From Thiotrichaceae bacterium (lineage in GTDB: Bacteria > Pseudomonadota > Gammaproteobacteria > Thiotrichales > Thiotrichaceae), in contig JALWYT010000154.1 of assembly GCA_026992705.1 (NCBI GenBank), positions 1 to 6,241 on the forward strand: a stretch of DNA of 6,241 nt, given 5' to 3'. Shown piece after piece: positions 1 to 6,241 of this stretch. The position numbers and the translations under genes were made by a program. The notes under the pieces are model-generated. The model saw nothing but the letters and a program-made list of their open reading frames with translations, did not search any database and had not been told where the DNA came from. How positions within the stretch are numbered: position 1 is the first letter of the stretch; every line of letters begins with the position of its first letter.

Positions 1-1275
1 TGAGGTTTGCCTTTGAAATAGCTCACGGAATACAGGGTATATTTCTGAATTATCTTTGACTCGGCTAATTGCGAAGCGGTCAGAGAAGTCTTTTTGCAAG
101 GCATGGTATAAATGCCATAGGCTTTGTACTTCACGCCCGCCGATTTCAACATAGGTGAAATATTGCACTTCTGGTAATAATAACTGGCTCATAATCTCTT
201 GGCATTTGTCCAAATCACCTTGCCAATTATCACCATCTGAGGCTTGAGCACCGTAGATATTCCATTGGTTTGCAGGATAACGCTCTTGAATAATTTCGTG
301 CATTAATCGCAAGGCACTGGAGACTACTGTTCCACCTGTTTCCCGTGAGTAAAAAAAGGTTTCTTCATCGACTTCCATCGCAGAGGTGTGATGTCGAAGA
401 AAAACAACGTCAATTTTTTTGTATTGACGTTGCAAGAAAAGATACAGCAAAAAGAAAAAGCGTTTTGCCGTGTCTTTGATTTCCTGCGTCATCGAGCCTG
501 AAACATCCATAATGCAGAACATAACTGCTTTGGGTGAGGGCTGAGGGACTTTGACGGTGAGATTATATTTGAGGTCAAAATCGTCAATAAAGGGAATCGC
601 ATTGATGCGTCGCGTTAATGCTTCAATCTCTTCTTCAATTGCTTGCTTCTGAATTTGCTCGGCTTCACTTAGCGGCTCAACAAAAGCAGCAAGTTGCTCA
701 CGCAGCTCACGACGACGGCGGCGTTTTTTAGCTCCCAATGCAATTTTTCGCCCGTGTGCACTGCGTAATGAGCGGACAATATTTAATTGATTGGGGTTGC
801 CAACTTCGCTAAAGCCTACTCGTCGATAGCTAAATAAATCGCTATCTAATAGCTGTCGCTTGACCATATTGGGCAGAGCAAGGTCTTCAAACATAAATTC
901 CAGAAATTCACTTTGCGATATTTGGAAAACAAATTCATCCATCCCTTCGCCAGTATCCGAGGCTTGCCCTTCACCTGAGCCGCCACCGCCTTGACCTTCA
1001 GGGCGTGGAATTTTATCGCCTGCAATAAATTCTTTATTGCCAACATGCACAATGCTACGCTTCCCGCCGCCTTTGCCGTGCATAAAACGAGGTTCTGAAA
1101 TATCTTTTTTGGGGATTGTAATATTCTCTCCCCGCTCCATATCAGTAATCCCACGCTTGGCAATGGCATCTGATACGGATTGACGAATTTGCTTTTTATA
1201 ACGCTCAAGGAATCGCTGTCGGTTTACCGTGCTTTTATTTTTGCTATTAAGACGACGATCAATAATGTACGTCAT
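1..1275 (-). CDS. yeaH: YeaH family protein (DUF444, vWA-like), partial at its C-terminus
   Basis: The reading frame is open from the ATG at 1275 to the window edge, giving 425 residues without a stop. E. coli YeaH is about 427 residues, so only a few codons are probably missing. The start is supported by AGGAG at 1289-1285, nine bases upstream. Visible parts are a basic N-terminal region, a glycine-rich linker at residues 94-111, a run of five arginines at 185-189, and a C-terminal von Willebrand A-like domain. That domain has the metal-binding (MIDAS) motif D257-V-S-G-S-M262, a conserved E-T-G-G-T at 312-316 and S-D-G-D-N-W at 346-351. No signal peptide or membrane segment is evident, so it is likely cytoplasmic. 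It lies 72 bases after prkA on the same strand, the usual pairing. In E. coli the pair is linked to general stress and nitrogen-starvation survival. The molecular function is not established; the vWA fold suggests a protein-binding partner of the PrkA kinase. Confidence 0.96.
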   Translation of the reverse strand, partial: MTYIIDRRLNSKNKSTVNRQRFLERYKKQIRQSVSDAIAKRGITDMERGENITIPKKDISEPRFMHGKGGGKRSIVHVGNKEFIAGDKIPRPEGQGGGGSGEGQASDTGEGMDEFVFQISQSEFLEFMFEDLALPNMVKRQLLDSDLFSYRRVGFSEVGNPNQLNIVRSLRSAHGRKIALGAKKRRRRRELREQLAAFVEPLSEAEQIQKQAIEEEIEALTRRINAIPFIDDFDLKYNLTVKVPQPSPKAVMFCIMDVSGSMTQEIKDTAKRFFFLLYLFLQRQYKKIDVVFLRHHTSAMEVDEETFFYSRETGGTVVSSALRLMHEIIQERYPANQWNIYGAQASDGDNWQGDLDKCQEIMSQLLLPEVQYFTYVEIGGREVQSLWHLYHALQKDFSDRFAISRVKDNSEIYPVFRELFQRQTS

Positions 1276-1305
1276 ATGGATAGTCTCCTGTGGTTTTCAC
1301 CGTAA

Positions 1306-1337
1306 AATTGGAGCAATTGCACACAAAAGCTCCTATT
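1306..1337 (-). promoter_or_regulatory. Short hairpin between prkA and yeaH, possible weak attenuator or processing site
   Basis: Within the 72-base gap, GGAGC (1310-1314) pairs with GCTCC (1329-1333). Three more A-T pairs follow beyond a single T-T mismatch, and the loop is 14 bases. On the transcribed strand only a run of four T follows, so full termination is unlikely. It could trim the mRNA or lower yeaH expression relative to prkA. Function is inferred only. Confidence 0.25.
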
Positions 1338-1347
1338 GGAGAGAAGC

Positions 1348-3270
1348 TTATTGCGATTTTCTAACACGTAAATACCATTCAGATAGCAAACGGACTTGCT
1401 TTTTAGTGTAGCCGCGTTCAATCATGCGTTCGACAAAATTATCATGTTTTTTCTGCTCTTCGGCGGATGATTTGGCACTGAATGAAATAACAGGTAGTAG
1501 CTCTTCTGTGCTTGAGAACATTTTCTTTTCGATTACGCGGCGAAGTTTTTCGTAGCTAGTCCAGTCTGGGTTTTTACCACCGTTATTGGCTCTGGCTCGA
1601 AGCACGAAGTTGACGATTTCGTTTCGGAAATCTTTTGGGTTACTAATTCCTGCTGGCTTTTCGATTTTTTCTAAATCTGCATTTAATGCTGCACGGTCTA
1701 AGAGTTCGCCCGTATCAGGGTCACGATATTCTTGGTCTTGAATCCAGAAGTCAGCATAAGTTACATAGCGATCAAAGATATTTTGACCATATTCTGAATA
1801 GGATTCAAGATAAGCAGTTTGAATCTCTTTGCCGATGAAATCAACATAGCGAGGGGTGATAAATTCCTTAATATGTCCGATATAACGATCATGAATTTCT
1901 TGAGGGAATTGCTCTCGTTCAATCTGTTGTTCCAATACATAAAGTAAATGCACAGGGTCGGCAGCAACCTCTGTAGGATCAAAGTTAAAAACCTTGGAAA
2001 GTATTTTGAAAGCAAAGCGAGTGGAAATACCATCCATGCCTTCATCCACGCCTGCGGCATCTTTGTATTCTTGTAAGGTTTTTGCTTTAGGGTCGGTATC
2101 TTTAAGGTTTTCACCATCATAAATACGCATTTTTGAATAAAGATTAGAGTTTTCAGGAATGCGTAGGCGAGATAATACCGAAAACTGTGCCAACATTTTT
2201 AAGGTATCAGGAGCACAATGAGCATTGGCTAAAGAGCTATGGGCTAATAATTTCTCATAGATTTTTATTTCATCTGAGACGCGTAAACAATAAGGGACTT
2301 TGACAATGGAAACACGGTCAATAAAGGCTTCATTATTTTTGTTATTTTTGAATGACTGCCATTCTGATTCATTGGAATGAGCTAAAATAATACCACTAAA
2401 TGGAATGGCCCCGATGCTTTCTGTGCCGTTGTAATTGCCTTCTTGTGTGGCAGTTAATAATGGGTGTAAGACTTTAATAGGAGCTTTAAACATCTCCACA
2501 AATTCCATCAAGCCTTGGTTTGCTAAACATAAGCCGCCTGAATAGCTATACGCATCAGTATCATTTTGTGGGAAATCTTCTAATTTACGAATATCTACTT
2601 TACCGACTAATGAGGATATATCTTGGTTGTTTTCATCGCCGGGTTCAGTTTTTGAAATAGCGATTTGGTTTAAACGTGAGGGGTAGCGTTTAACAACGCG
2701 GAATTGAGTAATGTCGCCACCAAATTCATTTAATCGTTTTACTGCCCAAGGCGACATAATATGCCCTAAATATCGCTCATCAATGCCATAATCTTCTTTA
2801 AGGATTTGACCATCTTCTTCAATATCAAATAAACCTAAAGGTGATTCATTAATCGGTGAGCCTTTAATGGTGTAGATGGGGACTTTTTCCATTAAAGCTT
2901 TGAGTTTTTCTGCTAATGATGATTTACCACCACCAACAGGACCTAATAAATAAAGCACTTGTTTGCTTTCTTCTAAACCTTGTGCAGCGTGTTTAAAGAA
3001 AGAAACGATTTGCTCAATGGTGTCCTCCATGCCATAAAAATCGGCAAAAGCGGGATAGCGTTTGATGATTTTATTGGAAAATAAGCGGCTCAAGCGAGAA
3101 TCCAATGAGGTATCAATGAGTTCTGGCTCTCCTATTGCTTGCAGCATACGCTCTGCTGCAGTTGCATAGACACTCGGGTCTTCTTTGCATAAGTTTAGAT
3201 ATTCTTGGAGAGAATATTCTTCTTCTTTTAATGATTCGTAACGTGTCTGATAGTGGCTGAAAATAGACAT
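1348..3270 (-). CDS. prkA: PrkA/YeaG AAA+ serine/threonine protein kinase
   Basis: This is a complete 640-residue protein that matches E. coli YeaG (about 644 residues) nearly end to end from memory. The N-terminal part (roughly 20-380) is the AAA+ domain. It has a Walker A motif G110-PVGGG-K116-S117, a conserved ANQGLMEFVEMFKAP block around 250-264, a sensor-1-like H-S-N300-E-S-E-W and a candidate arginine finger R319 in A-F-I-D-R. The C-terminal part (about 400-640) is the PrkA kinase domain and ends in the typical W-Y-L-R-V-R-K-S. The ATG at 3270 has AGGAG at 3280-3276, five bases upstream. PrkA proteins autophosphorylate and phosphorylate other proteins. They act in the cytoplasm in stationary-phase, nitrogen-starvation or, in Bacillus, sporulation-related adaptation. 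The yeaH gene follows on the same strand. Expression is likely driven from the AT-rich region upstream (3271-3543), where a sigma-S-like -10 box is present. A short internal stretch near residues 135-145 appears about four residues shorter than in E. coli; otherwise nothing is unusual. Confidence 0.98.
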   Translation of the reverse strand: MSIFSHYQTRYESLKEEEYSLQEYLNLCKEDPSVYATAAERMLQAIGEPELIDTSLDSRLSRLFSNKIIKRYPAFADFYGMEDTIEQIVSFFKHAAQGLEESKQVLYLLGPVGGGKSSLAEKLKALMEKVPIYTIKGSPINESPLGLFDIEEDGQILKEDYGIDERYLGHIMSPWAVKRLNEFGGDITQFRVVKRYPSRLNQIAISKTEPGDENNQDISSLVGKVDIRKLEDFPQNDTDAYSYSGGLCLANQGLMEFVEMFKAPIKVLHPLLTATQEGNYNGTESIGAIPFSGIILAHSNESEWQSFKNNKNNEAFIDRVSIVKVPYCLRVSDEIKIYEKLLAHSSLANAHCAPDTLKMLAQFSVLSRLRIPENSNLYSKMRIYDGENLKDTDPKAKTLQEYKDAAGVDEGMDGISTRFAFKILSKVFNFDPTEVAADPVHLLYVLEQQIEREQFPQEIHDRYIGHIKEFITPRYVDFIGKEIQTAYLESYSEYGQNIFDRYVTYADFWIQDQEYRDPDTGELLDRAALNADLEKIEKPAGISNPKDFRNEIVNFVLRARANNGGKNPDWTSYEKLRRVIEKKMFSSTEELLPVISFSAKSSAEEQKKHDNFVERMIERGYTKKQVRLLSEWYLRVRKSQ

Positions 3271-3325
3271 TGGCTCTCCTTTTTGGTGACTTATTATGAT
3301 ATGAATCTATTTTTATTTTTAAATC

Positions 3326-3364
3326 TATCTAAAATTAAAAGATGTAAAAACTTGGATTTAGATA
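3326..3364. repeat. AT-rich inverted repeat in the prkA leader
   Basis: TATCTAAA at 3326-3333 is the exact reverse complement of TTTAGATA at 3357-3364, with a 23-base loop. It lies between the candidate -10 box and the prkA ribosome binding site, so it could be a leader hairpin or a protein-binding site. The stem contains only two G-C pairs or fewer and no T-run follows on either strand, so it is not a terminator. Chance is a serious possibility at this base composition. Confidence 0.35.
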
Positions 3365-3409
3365 AATACAAAAAATTCATATTATTTTCTATTCTTTGTA
3401 TTACCTTAA

Positions 3410-3438
3410 ATTATAGATCGTACTTTTTTGTTTATAAT
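3410..3438 (-). promoter_or_regulatory. Candidate prkA promoter with sigma-S-like -10 box
   Basis: On the minus strand a perfect TATAAT at 3415-3410 is preceded by C, giving C-TATAAT, a form favoured by sigma S. The hexamer 17 bases upstream (ATTATA, 3438-3433) is a poor -35, which sigma S tolerates. Transcription would start near 3403 and leave a leader of about 130 bases before prkA. E. coli yeaG is known to be sigma-S controlled. In a region this AT-rich, -10-like hexamers arise by chance, so this is tentative. I saw no sigma-54 type site (TGGC-N-TTGC spacing) in the gap. Confidence 0.35.
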
Positions 3439-3543
3439 AATCAATTAGCAGATAAAAGTATTAACTTATACGATATATGGGTAAGCACTTATCAAGTTTC
3501 ACTCATATAACGCTATCATCAATCATTAAATGCTATAGTAAAA

Positions 3544-4008
3544 TTATCGACACAGGTTAGGATTAAAGTCCTCTACTTCTAGTTCCTCTTGGCGACATGC
3601 TTTCAGTTTTTCTCTCTGTTCCACACCTTTTAATATTTCCGTCAGCTTTTCGACTTCTCGTATAATGGCACTGGATTTTTTCTTAAGCTGCCAATAGTCT
3701 TCTTCTGCTTTTTGCAGTAGGTTTTCTGCCATTTTTAGGCGTTCAGTGTATTGTTTTTCTTGTTGGTCTATGGCGTTAAGTTTGGCTTGGTATTTTGCAT
3801 ACTCTTTGGTGGTGAAGCCTTTGCTAGAGAGTTTGTCGAATAATTGTTTCTTTTTTTGGACACGTTCCATGTAGTAATTTTCTAGCTCTTCTCTTTTTGC
3901 TAGCCACATTTTTTCCCTGTTGGCGATATTATTTTTGGCTATTCGCAATTCAGTGAATACACGGTCTTTACGTTTTTTTCTGATATTTAGTAGTTTTTGT
4001 AGGCTCAT
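3544..4008 (-). CDS. sctO: SctO/FliJ-like T3SS central stalk protein
   Basis: This is a 154-residue, strongly charged protein, the same size as Yersinia YscO. It has two long predicted helices, about 1-60 and 70-140, rich in K, E, R and Q with leucines and isoleucines spaced as in coiled coils. A turn around S61-S-K-G-F-T-T separates them, and a short acidic tail ends it. This antiparallel coiled-coil hairpin is the fold of SctO/FliJ, the stalk that sits in the pore of the SctN hexamer, resembles the F1 gamma subunit, contacts the SctV ring and helps recycle chaperones. Sequence similarity in this family is weak, so the call rests on fold, length and position directly after sctN. Its ATG lies one base after the sctN stop and has no recognisable Shine-Dalgarno sequence, so translation probably depends on ribosomes finishing sctN. 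It is the last T3SS gene before the AT-rich gap; no sctP or sctQ follows. A flagellar FliJ is the alternative, but the neighbours argue against it. Confidence 0.82.
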   Translation of the reverse strand: MSLQKLLNIRKKRKDRVFTELRIAKNNIANREKMWLAKREELENYYMERVQKKKQLFDKLSSKGFTTKEYAKYQAKLNAIDQQEKQYTERLKMAENLLQKAEEDYWQLKKKSSAIIREVEKLTEILKGVEQREKLKACRQEELEVEDFNPNLCR

Positions 4009-4009
4009 G

Positions 4010-5338
4010 TTATGAATTTGCTATGTGCATTAAATAATTAATCGTGTCTTGTAAATTAACATGCTCATCAGGCATTTGTTTTAAAAACTGATTAATCGCA
4101 TCTATTTTGGCGATTGCCTCGTCTGCTTTGGGGTCAACGCCTTGCTGATATTCGCCAACTCGGACTAAGAATTCAATTTCTTTGTGCTTTGCCATTAGCT
4201 CTCGGATTTTGGCGGCGGCTGCTTTGTGTTCGGGGGTAGTAATGGTGGACATCACTCGGCTTAAGCTGTCTAGCACATCAATCGCAGGGTAGTGATTGGC
4301 AGCGGCTAGGTCGCGTGATAGCACGATATGTCCGTCAAGCAGGGAGCGTACTTCGTCTGCAATGGGGTCGCTCATATCATCACCTTCGACTAGGACAGTG
4401 TAGAATGCGGTAATGGTGCCTTGAGCGGATCGTCCTGCACGTTCAACTAATTTGGGTAATTCAGCGAATACGGAGGGCGGGAAGCCGCGTCGGGCAGGGG
4501 CTTCGCCTGCGGCTAGTCCGATTTCTCGCTGTGCTCTGGCAAATCGGGTTAAGGAGTCCATAAGTAGCAGGACATTTTTGCCTTGGTCTCGATAGTATTC
4601 TGAAATTGCGGTAGCGATATAGGCGGCTTTTAGGCGTTCGATAGAGGGCTTGTCTGAGGTTGCCACAATTAATATGGTTTTTCTCATGGCTTCTGCACCG
4701 AGTGACATTTCAATAAATTCACGCACTTCTCTGCCACGTTCACCGATTAAGGCAACGACGTTAATATCGACGTTGGCATGTTTGACGAGCATACTGAGCA
4801 GTGAGCTTTTACCAACACCTGCTCCTGCAAAAATACCAATACGCTGACCAATTCCACAGGTCATTAAACCATCAATTGCCCGCACCCCCATTGATAAGGG
4901 CTGATCAACCATTGGGCGTGATAGTGGTGATGGCGGGTTTGCCATAACGGGGTAATATTGTTGGATATTAATCTGCCCTCGTCCGCCTGTATCAATAATA
5001 TTACCTACACCATCTAGCACGCAGCCTTGTAATTCTTCACCAACGGGGACTTGCATCAATTCGCCTGTTGGGATGACGGCAGTTCCGCTGGATATTCCTC
5101 GCATATCGCCAATTGGAGCTAATATGGCGATATTTTTTTCAAAGCCGATGACTTCTGCGGGTGTTGTTTGCTGTAGTCGAGTGTTTTCTAATAAACAATA
5201 TTCACCGATTTGTACTTGTGGGAGTATGGCTTTAACGATAGTGCCTGCGACATGGATAATTCGTCCACGCAATACTGCAGTGCTGGTTTCATCAATAGCT
5301 GATTGTATATTAGACACAAGGTACTGAAACGCAGACAT
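4010..5338 (-). CDS. sctN: Type III secretion system export ATPase SctN (YscN/InvC/SsaN family)
   Basis: This is a complete 442-residue F1-type ATPase, the usual length for SctN (YscN is about 439). An N-terminal beta-barrel domain (about 20-95) oligomerises the ring. The RecA-like core has Walker A G172-AGVG-K177-S178, the catalytic glutamate in G-E200-R-G-R-E-V and Walker B L-L-L-M-D261-S. It also has the family signature RFARAQREIGLAAGE (265-279) and LAAANHYPAIDVLDSLSR, whose final R361 is the candidate arginine finger. The C-terminal domain (about 370-442) would bind chaperone-substrate complexes. The protein forms a hexamer on the cytoplasmic face of the export gate and uses ATP to detach chaperones and unfold effectors. 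The wording of the conserved blocks and the adjacent SctV favour an injectisome over flagellar FliI. The ATG at 5338 lies two bases after the sctV stop, with GGAG at 5349-5346 inside the sctV end. One base separates its stop from sctO. All key residues are present, so it should be active. Confidence 0.96.
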   Translation of the reverse strand: MSAFQYLVSNIQSAIDETSTAVLRGRIIHVAGTIVKAILPQVQIGEYCLLENTRLQQTTPAEVIGFEKNIAILAPIGDMRGISSGTAVIPTGELMQVPVGEELQGCVLDGVGNIIDTGGRGQINIQQYYPVMANPPSPLSRPMVDQPLSMGVRAIDGLMTCGIGQRIGIFAGAGVGKSSLLSMLVKHANVDINVVALIGERGREVREFIEMSLGAEAMRKTILIVATSDKPSIERLKAAYIATAISEYYRDQGKNVLLLMDSLTRFARAQREIGLAAGEAPARRGFPPSVFAELPKLVERAGRSAQGTITAFYTVLVEGDDMSDPIADEVRSLLDGHIVLSRDLAAANHYPAIDVLDSLSRVMSTITTPEHKAAAAKIRELMAKHKEIEFLVRVGEYQQGVDPKADEAIAKIDAINQFLKQMPDEHVNLQDTINYLMHIANS

Positions 5339-5340
5339 AT

Positions 5341-6241
5341 TTATACTCCAGCGGGTGCAGCTTCTAAATTAATTGTGCCAAGTGGCTCCATTTTGGTGGT
5401 TGGCGTAATTTCAGAAAAAGACAGCACGGGAAGCGTTGGGAATGTAGCTTCTATATGGCTGCGAATAAAACGGCGTAATTCTGATTGCGTCACTAATACC
5501 GAGCGGACTTTGTTGTCTCTTGTGGCATCTTCAGCCTGTTGCAAAATAGTAAGAAATTGCTGTGATATATTTGGATCAAGCGATAAAAAGCTGCCGCTAG
5601 GTGATTGGCGTAGGCTATTTCTAATAATATTTTCGCTTTCTGGTGATAATAAATAAGCGGGAATGGTATTAGTTCCAGCCGAGAAGACATAGGAAATTTG
5701 CCTTGCCATATCGGTACGCACATATTCGACTAAGAGGGCTGGGTCTTTTTCTTTTTCACCCCATCTGACAATAGATTCTAGGACTTGGCGTAAATTTTTA
5801 ACAGAAATACCCTCACTCACTAAGCGGCGAATGACATCAGCAATAAGTGGAACGGATGCAATTTGCTGCACTTCTTTGCATAAATCGGTGTAGCCTGCTG
5901 ATTCTAATTTACGGATAAGGCTATGGGTTTCTTGAATGCCGACTAATTGGGCGGCGTGTTTTCTTAGAGCGTATTTTAAGTGATAGGTTAAAATACTGGT
6001 TGGTGTAAGCGTTTTAATACCACTCGCAACGAGCTTGGATGAGTGCTGTTGTTCAACCCAAACAGCAGGCAAACCAGGTAAAAAGTCTTCGTCTTGTTGA
6101 TAGGGAATTTGCTTAGTTTCTAATTCTGTACGGGCGGCTTGGATATAAACTTTGCCTTTGCCTAATCGCCCACGTTCTGCGGGAATATCTTGAATGCTGA
6201 TGACATATTCATCATCGTCTAAATGCTTAACAAAGCGTAAA
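5341..6241 (-). CDS. sctV: Type III secretion export gate protein SctV (LcrD/YscV/InvA family), C-terminal part
   Basis: The frame is open from the right window edge (first full codon at 6240) to a TAA at 5343, giving 299 residues. SctV proteins are about 700 residues, so this is the last 40 percent or so, and the start and all membrane helices lie outside the window. No transmembrane segment is present here, as expected for the cytoplasmic domain that forms a nonameric ring under the export channel and receives substrates and chaperones. Family blocks in fragment numbering are AERGRL (21-26), D-F-L-P-G-L-P (52-58), TYHLKYALRKHA with GIQETH (85-106), EGISVKNLRQVLESIVRWGEKEKD (143-166), SGSFLSLDP and LPVLSFSEI (270-278). 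These match YscV/SsaV-type proteins more closely than flagellar FlhA. An internal TTG at 6072 is not the real start, because the conserved domain continues upstream of it. A short tail after P-L-G-T-I-N-L (E-A-A-P-A-G-V) also encodes the ribosome binding site of sctN. Confidence 0.96.
   Translation of the reverse strand, partial: LRFVKHLDDDEYVISIQDIPAERGRLGKGKVYIQAARTELETKQIPYQQDEDFLPGLPAVWVEQQHSSKLVASGIKTLTPTSILTYHLKYALRKHAAQLVGIQETHSLIRKLESAGYTDLCKEVQQIASVPLIADVIRRLVSEGISVKNLRQVLESIVRWGEKEKDPALLVEYVRTDMARQISYVFSAGTNTIPAYLLSPESENIIRNSLRQSPSGSFLSLDPNISQQFLTILQQAEDATRDNKVRSVLVTQSELRRFIRSHIEATFPTLPVLSFSEITPTTKMEPLGTINLEAAPAGV
5346..5349 (-). promoter_or_regulatory. Ribosome binding site of sctN inside the sctV 3' end
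   Basis: GGAG on the minus strand lies seven bases before the sctN ATG at 5338. It is formed by the last two sense codons of sctV (GGA GTA). It fixes the sctN start and supports coupled translation of export gate and ATPase. Confidence 0.75.

Larger units (their letters stand above)
3271..3543. other. AT-rich intergenic region between the T3SS operon and prkA
   Basis: This 273-base gap separates the sctO stop from the prkA start. By hand count 50 of 240 bases in 3301-3540 are G or C (about 21 percent), far below the flanking genes. It must hold the end of the T3SS transcript and probably the prkA promoter and leader. I see no GC-rich hairpin followed by a T-run on the minus strand just after sctO. 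A weak, interrupted CTAT..CAT / ATG..ATAG pairing near 3510-3537 lacks a T-run. No tRNA, insertion sequence end or clear direct-repeat boundary is visible. Such AT-rich stretches are typical binding regions for nucleoid silencers of the H-NS type, but that is inference. Confidence 0.7.

Noticed and set aside
943..996. Glycine-rich linker of YeaH as a novel low-complexity feature
   Set aside because: E. coli YeaH has a comparable glycine-rich segment at this position, so it is a family trait.
846..1208. Open frame of 120 codons on the minus strand
   Set aside because: It lies inside yeaH in another frame. The yeaH frame carries clear DUF444/vWA homology over the same bases.
1229..1411. Plus-strand open frame of 60 codons across the prkA-yeaH junction
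   Set aside because: It is antisense to the start of yeaH and end of prkA, has no ribosome binding site and no recognisable product.
1761..2120. Open frame of 119 codons on the minus strand
   Set aside because: It is an out-of-frame shadow within the well-conserved prkA C-terminal half.
3510..3537. Rho-independent terminator after sctO
   Set aside because: Only a short interrupted AT-rich pairing can be drawn and no T-run follows on the minus strand.
5303..5656. Plus-strand open frame of 117 codons
   Set aside because: It is antisense to the sctV end and sctN start. Both of those are strongly supported by family motifs.
6070..6072. TTG at 6072 as the start of a short 243-residue protein
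   Set aside because: The frame stays open to the window edge, and the 56 codons before it match the SctV cytoplasmic domain. The gene is simply cut by the window.
4010..6241. Flagellar identity (FlhA-FliI-FliJ) for the secretion genes
   Set aside because: Conserved blocks such as GIQET and WGEKEKDPALLVEYVR match LcrD/YscV-type SctV. Gene order V-N-O is that of injectisomes, and flagellar neighbours such as FliG, FliH or FlhB are absent.

Overview
The window carries five genes, all on the minus strand, so transcription runs from high to low coordinates. Two separate blocks meet here. The upstream block (about 6241 to 3544) is part of a non-flagellar type III secretion system (T3SS, injectisome): the C-terminal part of the export gate SctV, the complete export ATPase SctN and a small coiled-coil stalk protein of the SctO/FliJ type. 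These three genes are packed with 1-2 bases between them and are almost certainly co-transcribed and translationally coupled. The downstream block (3270 to 1) is the conserved stress pair prkA/yeaG (an AAA+ Ser/Thr protein kinase) and yeaH (a DUF444 protein with a von Willebrand A-like metal-binding fold). The yeaH gene runs off the left edge only a few codons before its expected end.

Between the blocks lies a 273-base stretch (3271-3543) that is very AT-rich: 50 of 240 bases are G or C in 3301-3540, about 21 percent by hand count. It contains the ribosome binding site of prkA, a plausible sigma-S-like -10 element and an AT-rich inverted repeat. It has no convincing intrinsic terminator for the T3SS operon. 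A 69-codon open frame on the plus strand crosses it, but its base composition does not support coding.

PrkA and YeaH match the E. coli YeaG/YeaH proteins closely over their full lengths, as far as I can recall those sequences. This points to a gammaproteobacterium with moderate G+C in its genes. I cannot name the genus. The T3SS proteins resemble LcrD/YscV, YscN and YscO rather than flagellar FlhA, FliI and FliJ, and the V-N-O gene order resembles Salmonella SPI-2 (ssaV-ssaN-ssaO). The rest of a T3SS (SctP, Q, R, S, T, U, needle, rings, effectors) is not in the window.

In the T3SS block, SctN hydrolyses ATP at the base of the export channel to unfold and release substrates. SctO is the central stalk that connects the SctN hexamer to the SctV ring. 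In the other block, PrkA and YeaH are thought to act together in stationary-phase and nutrient-starvation adaptation, usually with a SpoVR/YcgB protein encoded next, which would lie beyond coordinate 1. I see no evidence that the two blocks are functionally linked. The most interesting aspect is the boundary between a secretion island and a core stress operon. I found no clear undescribed system.
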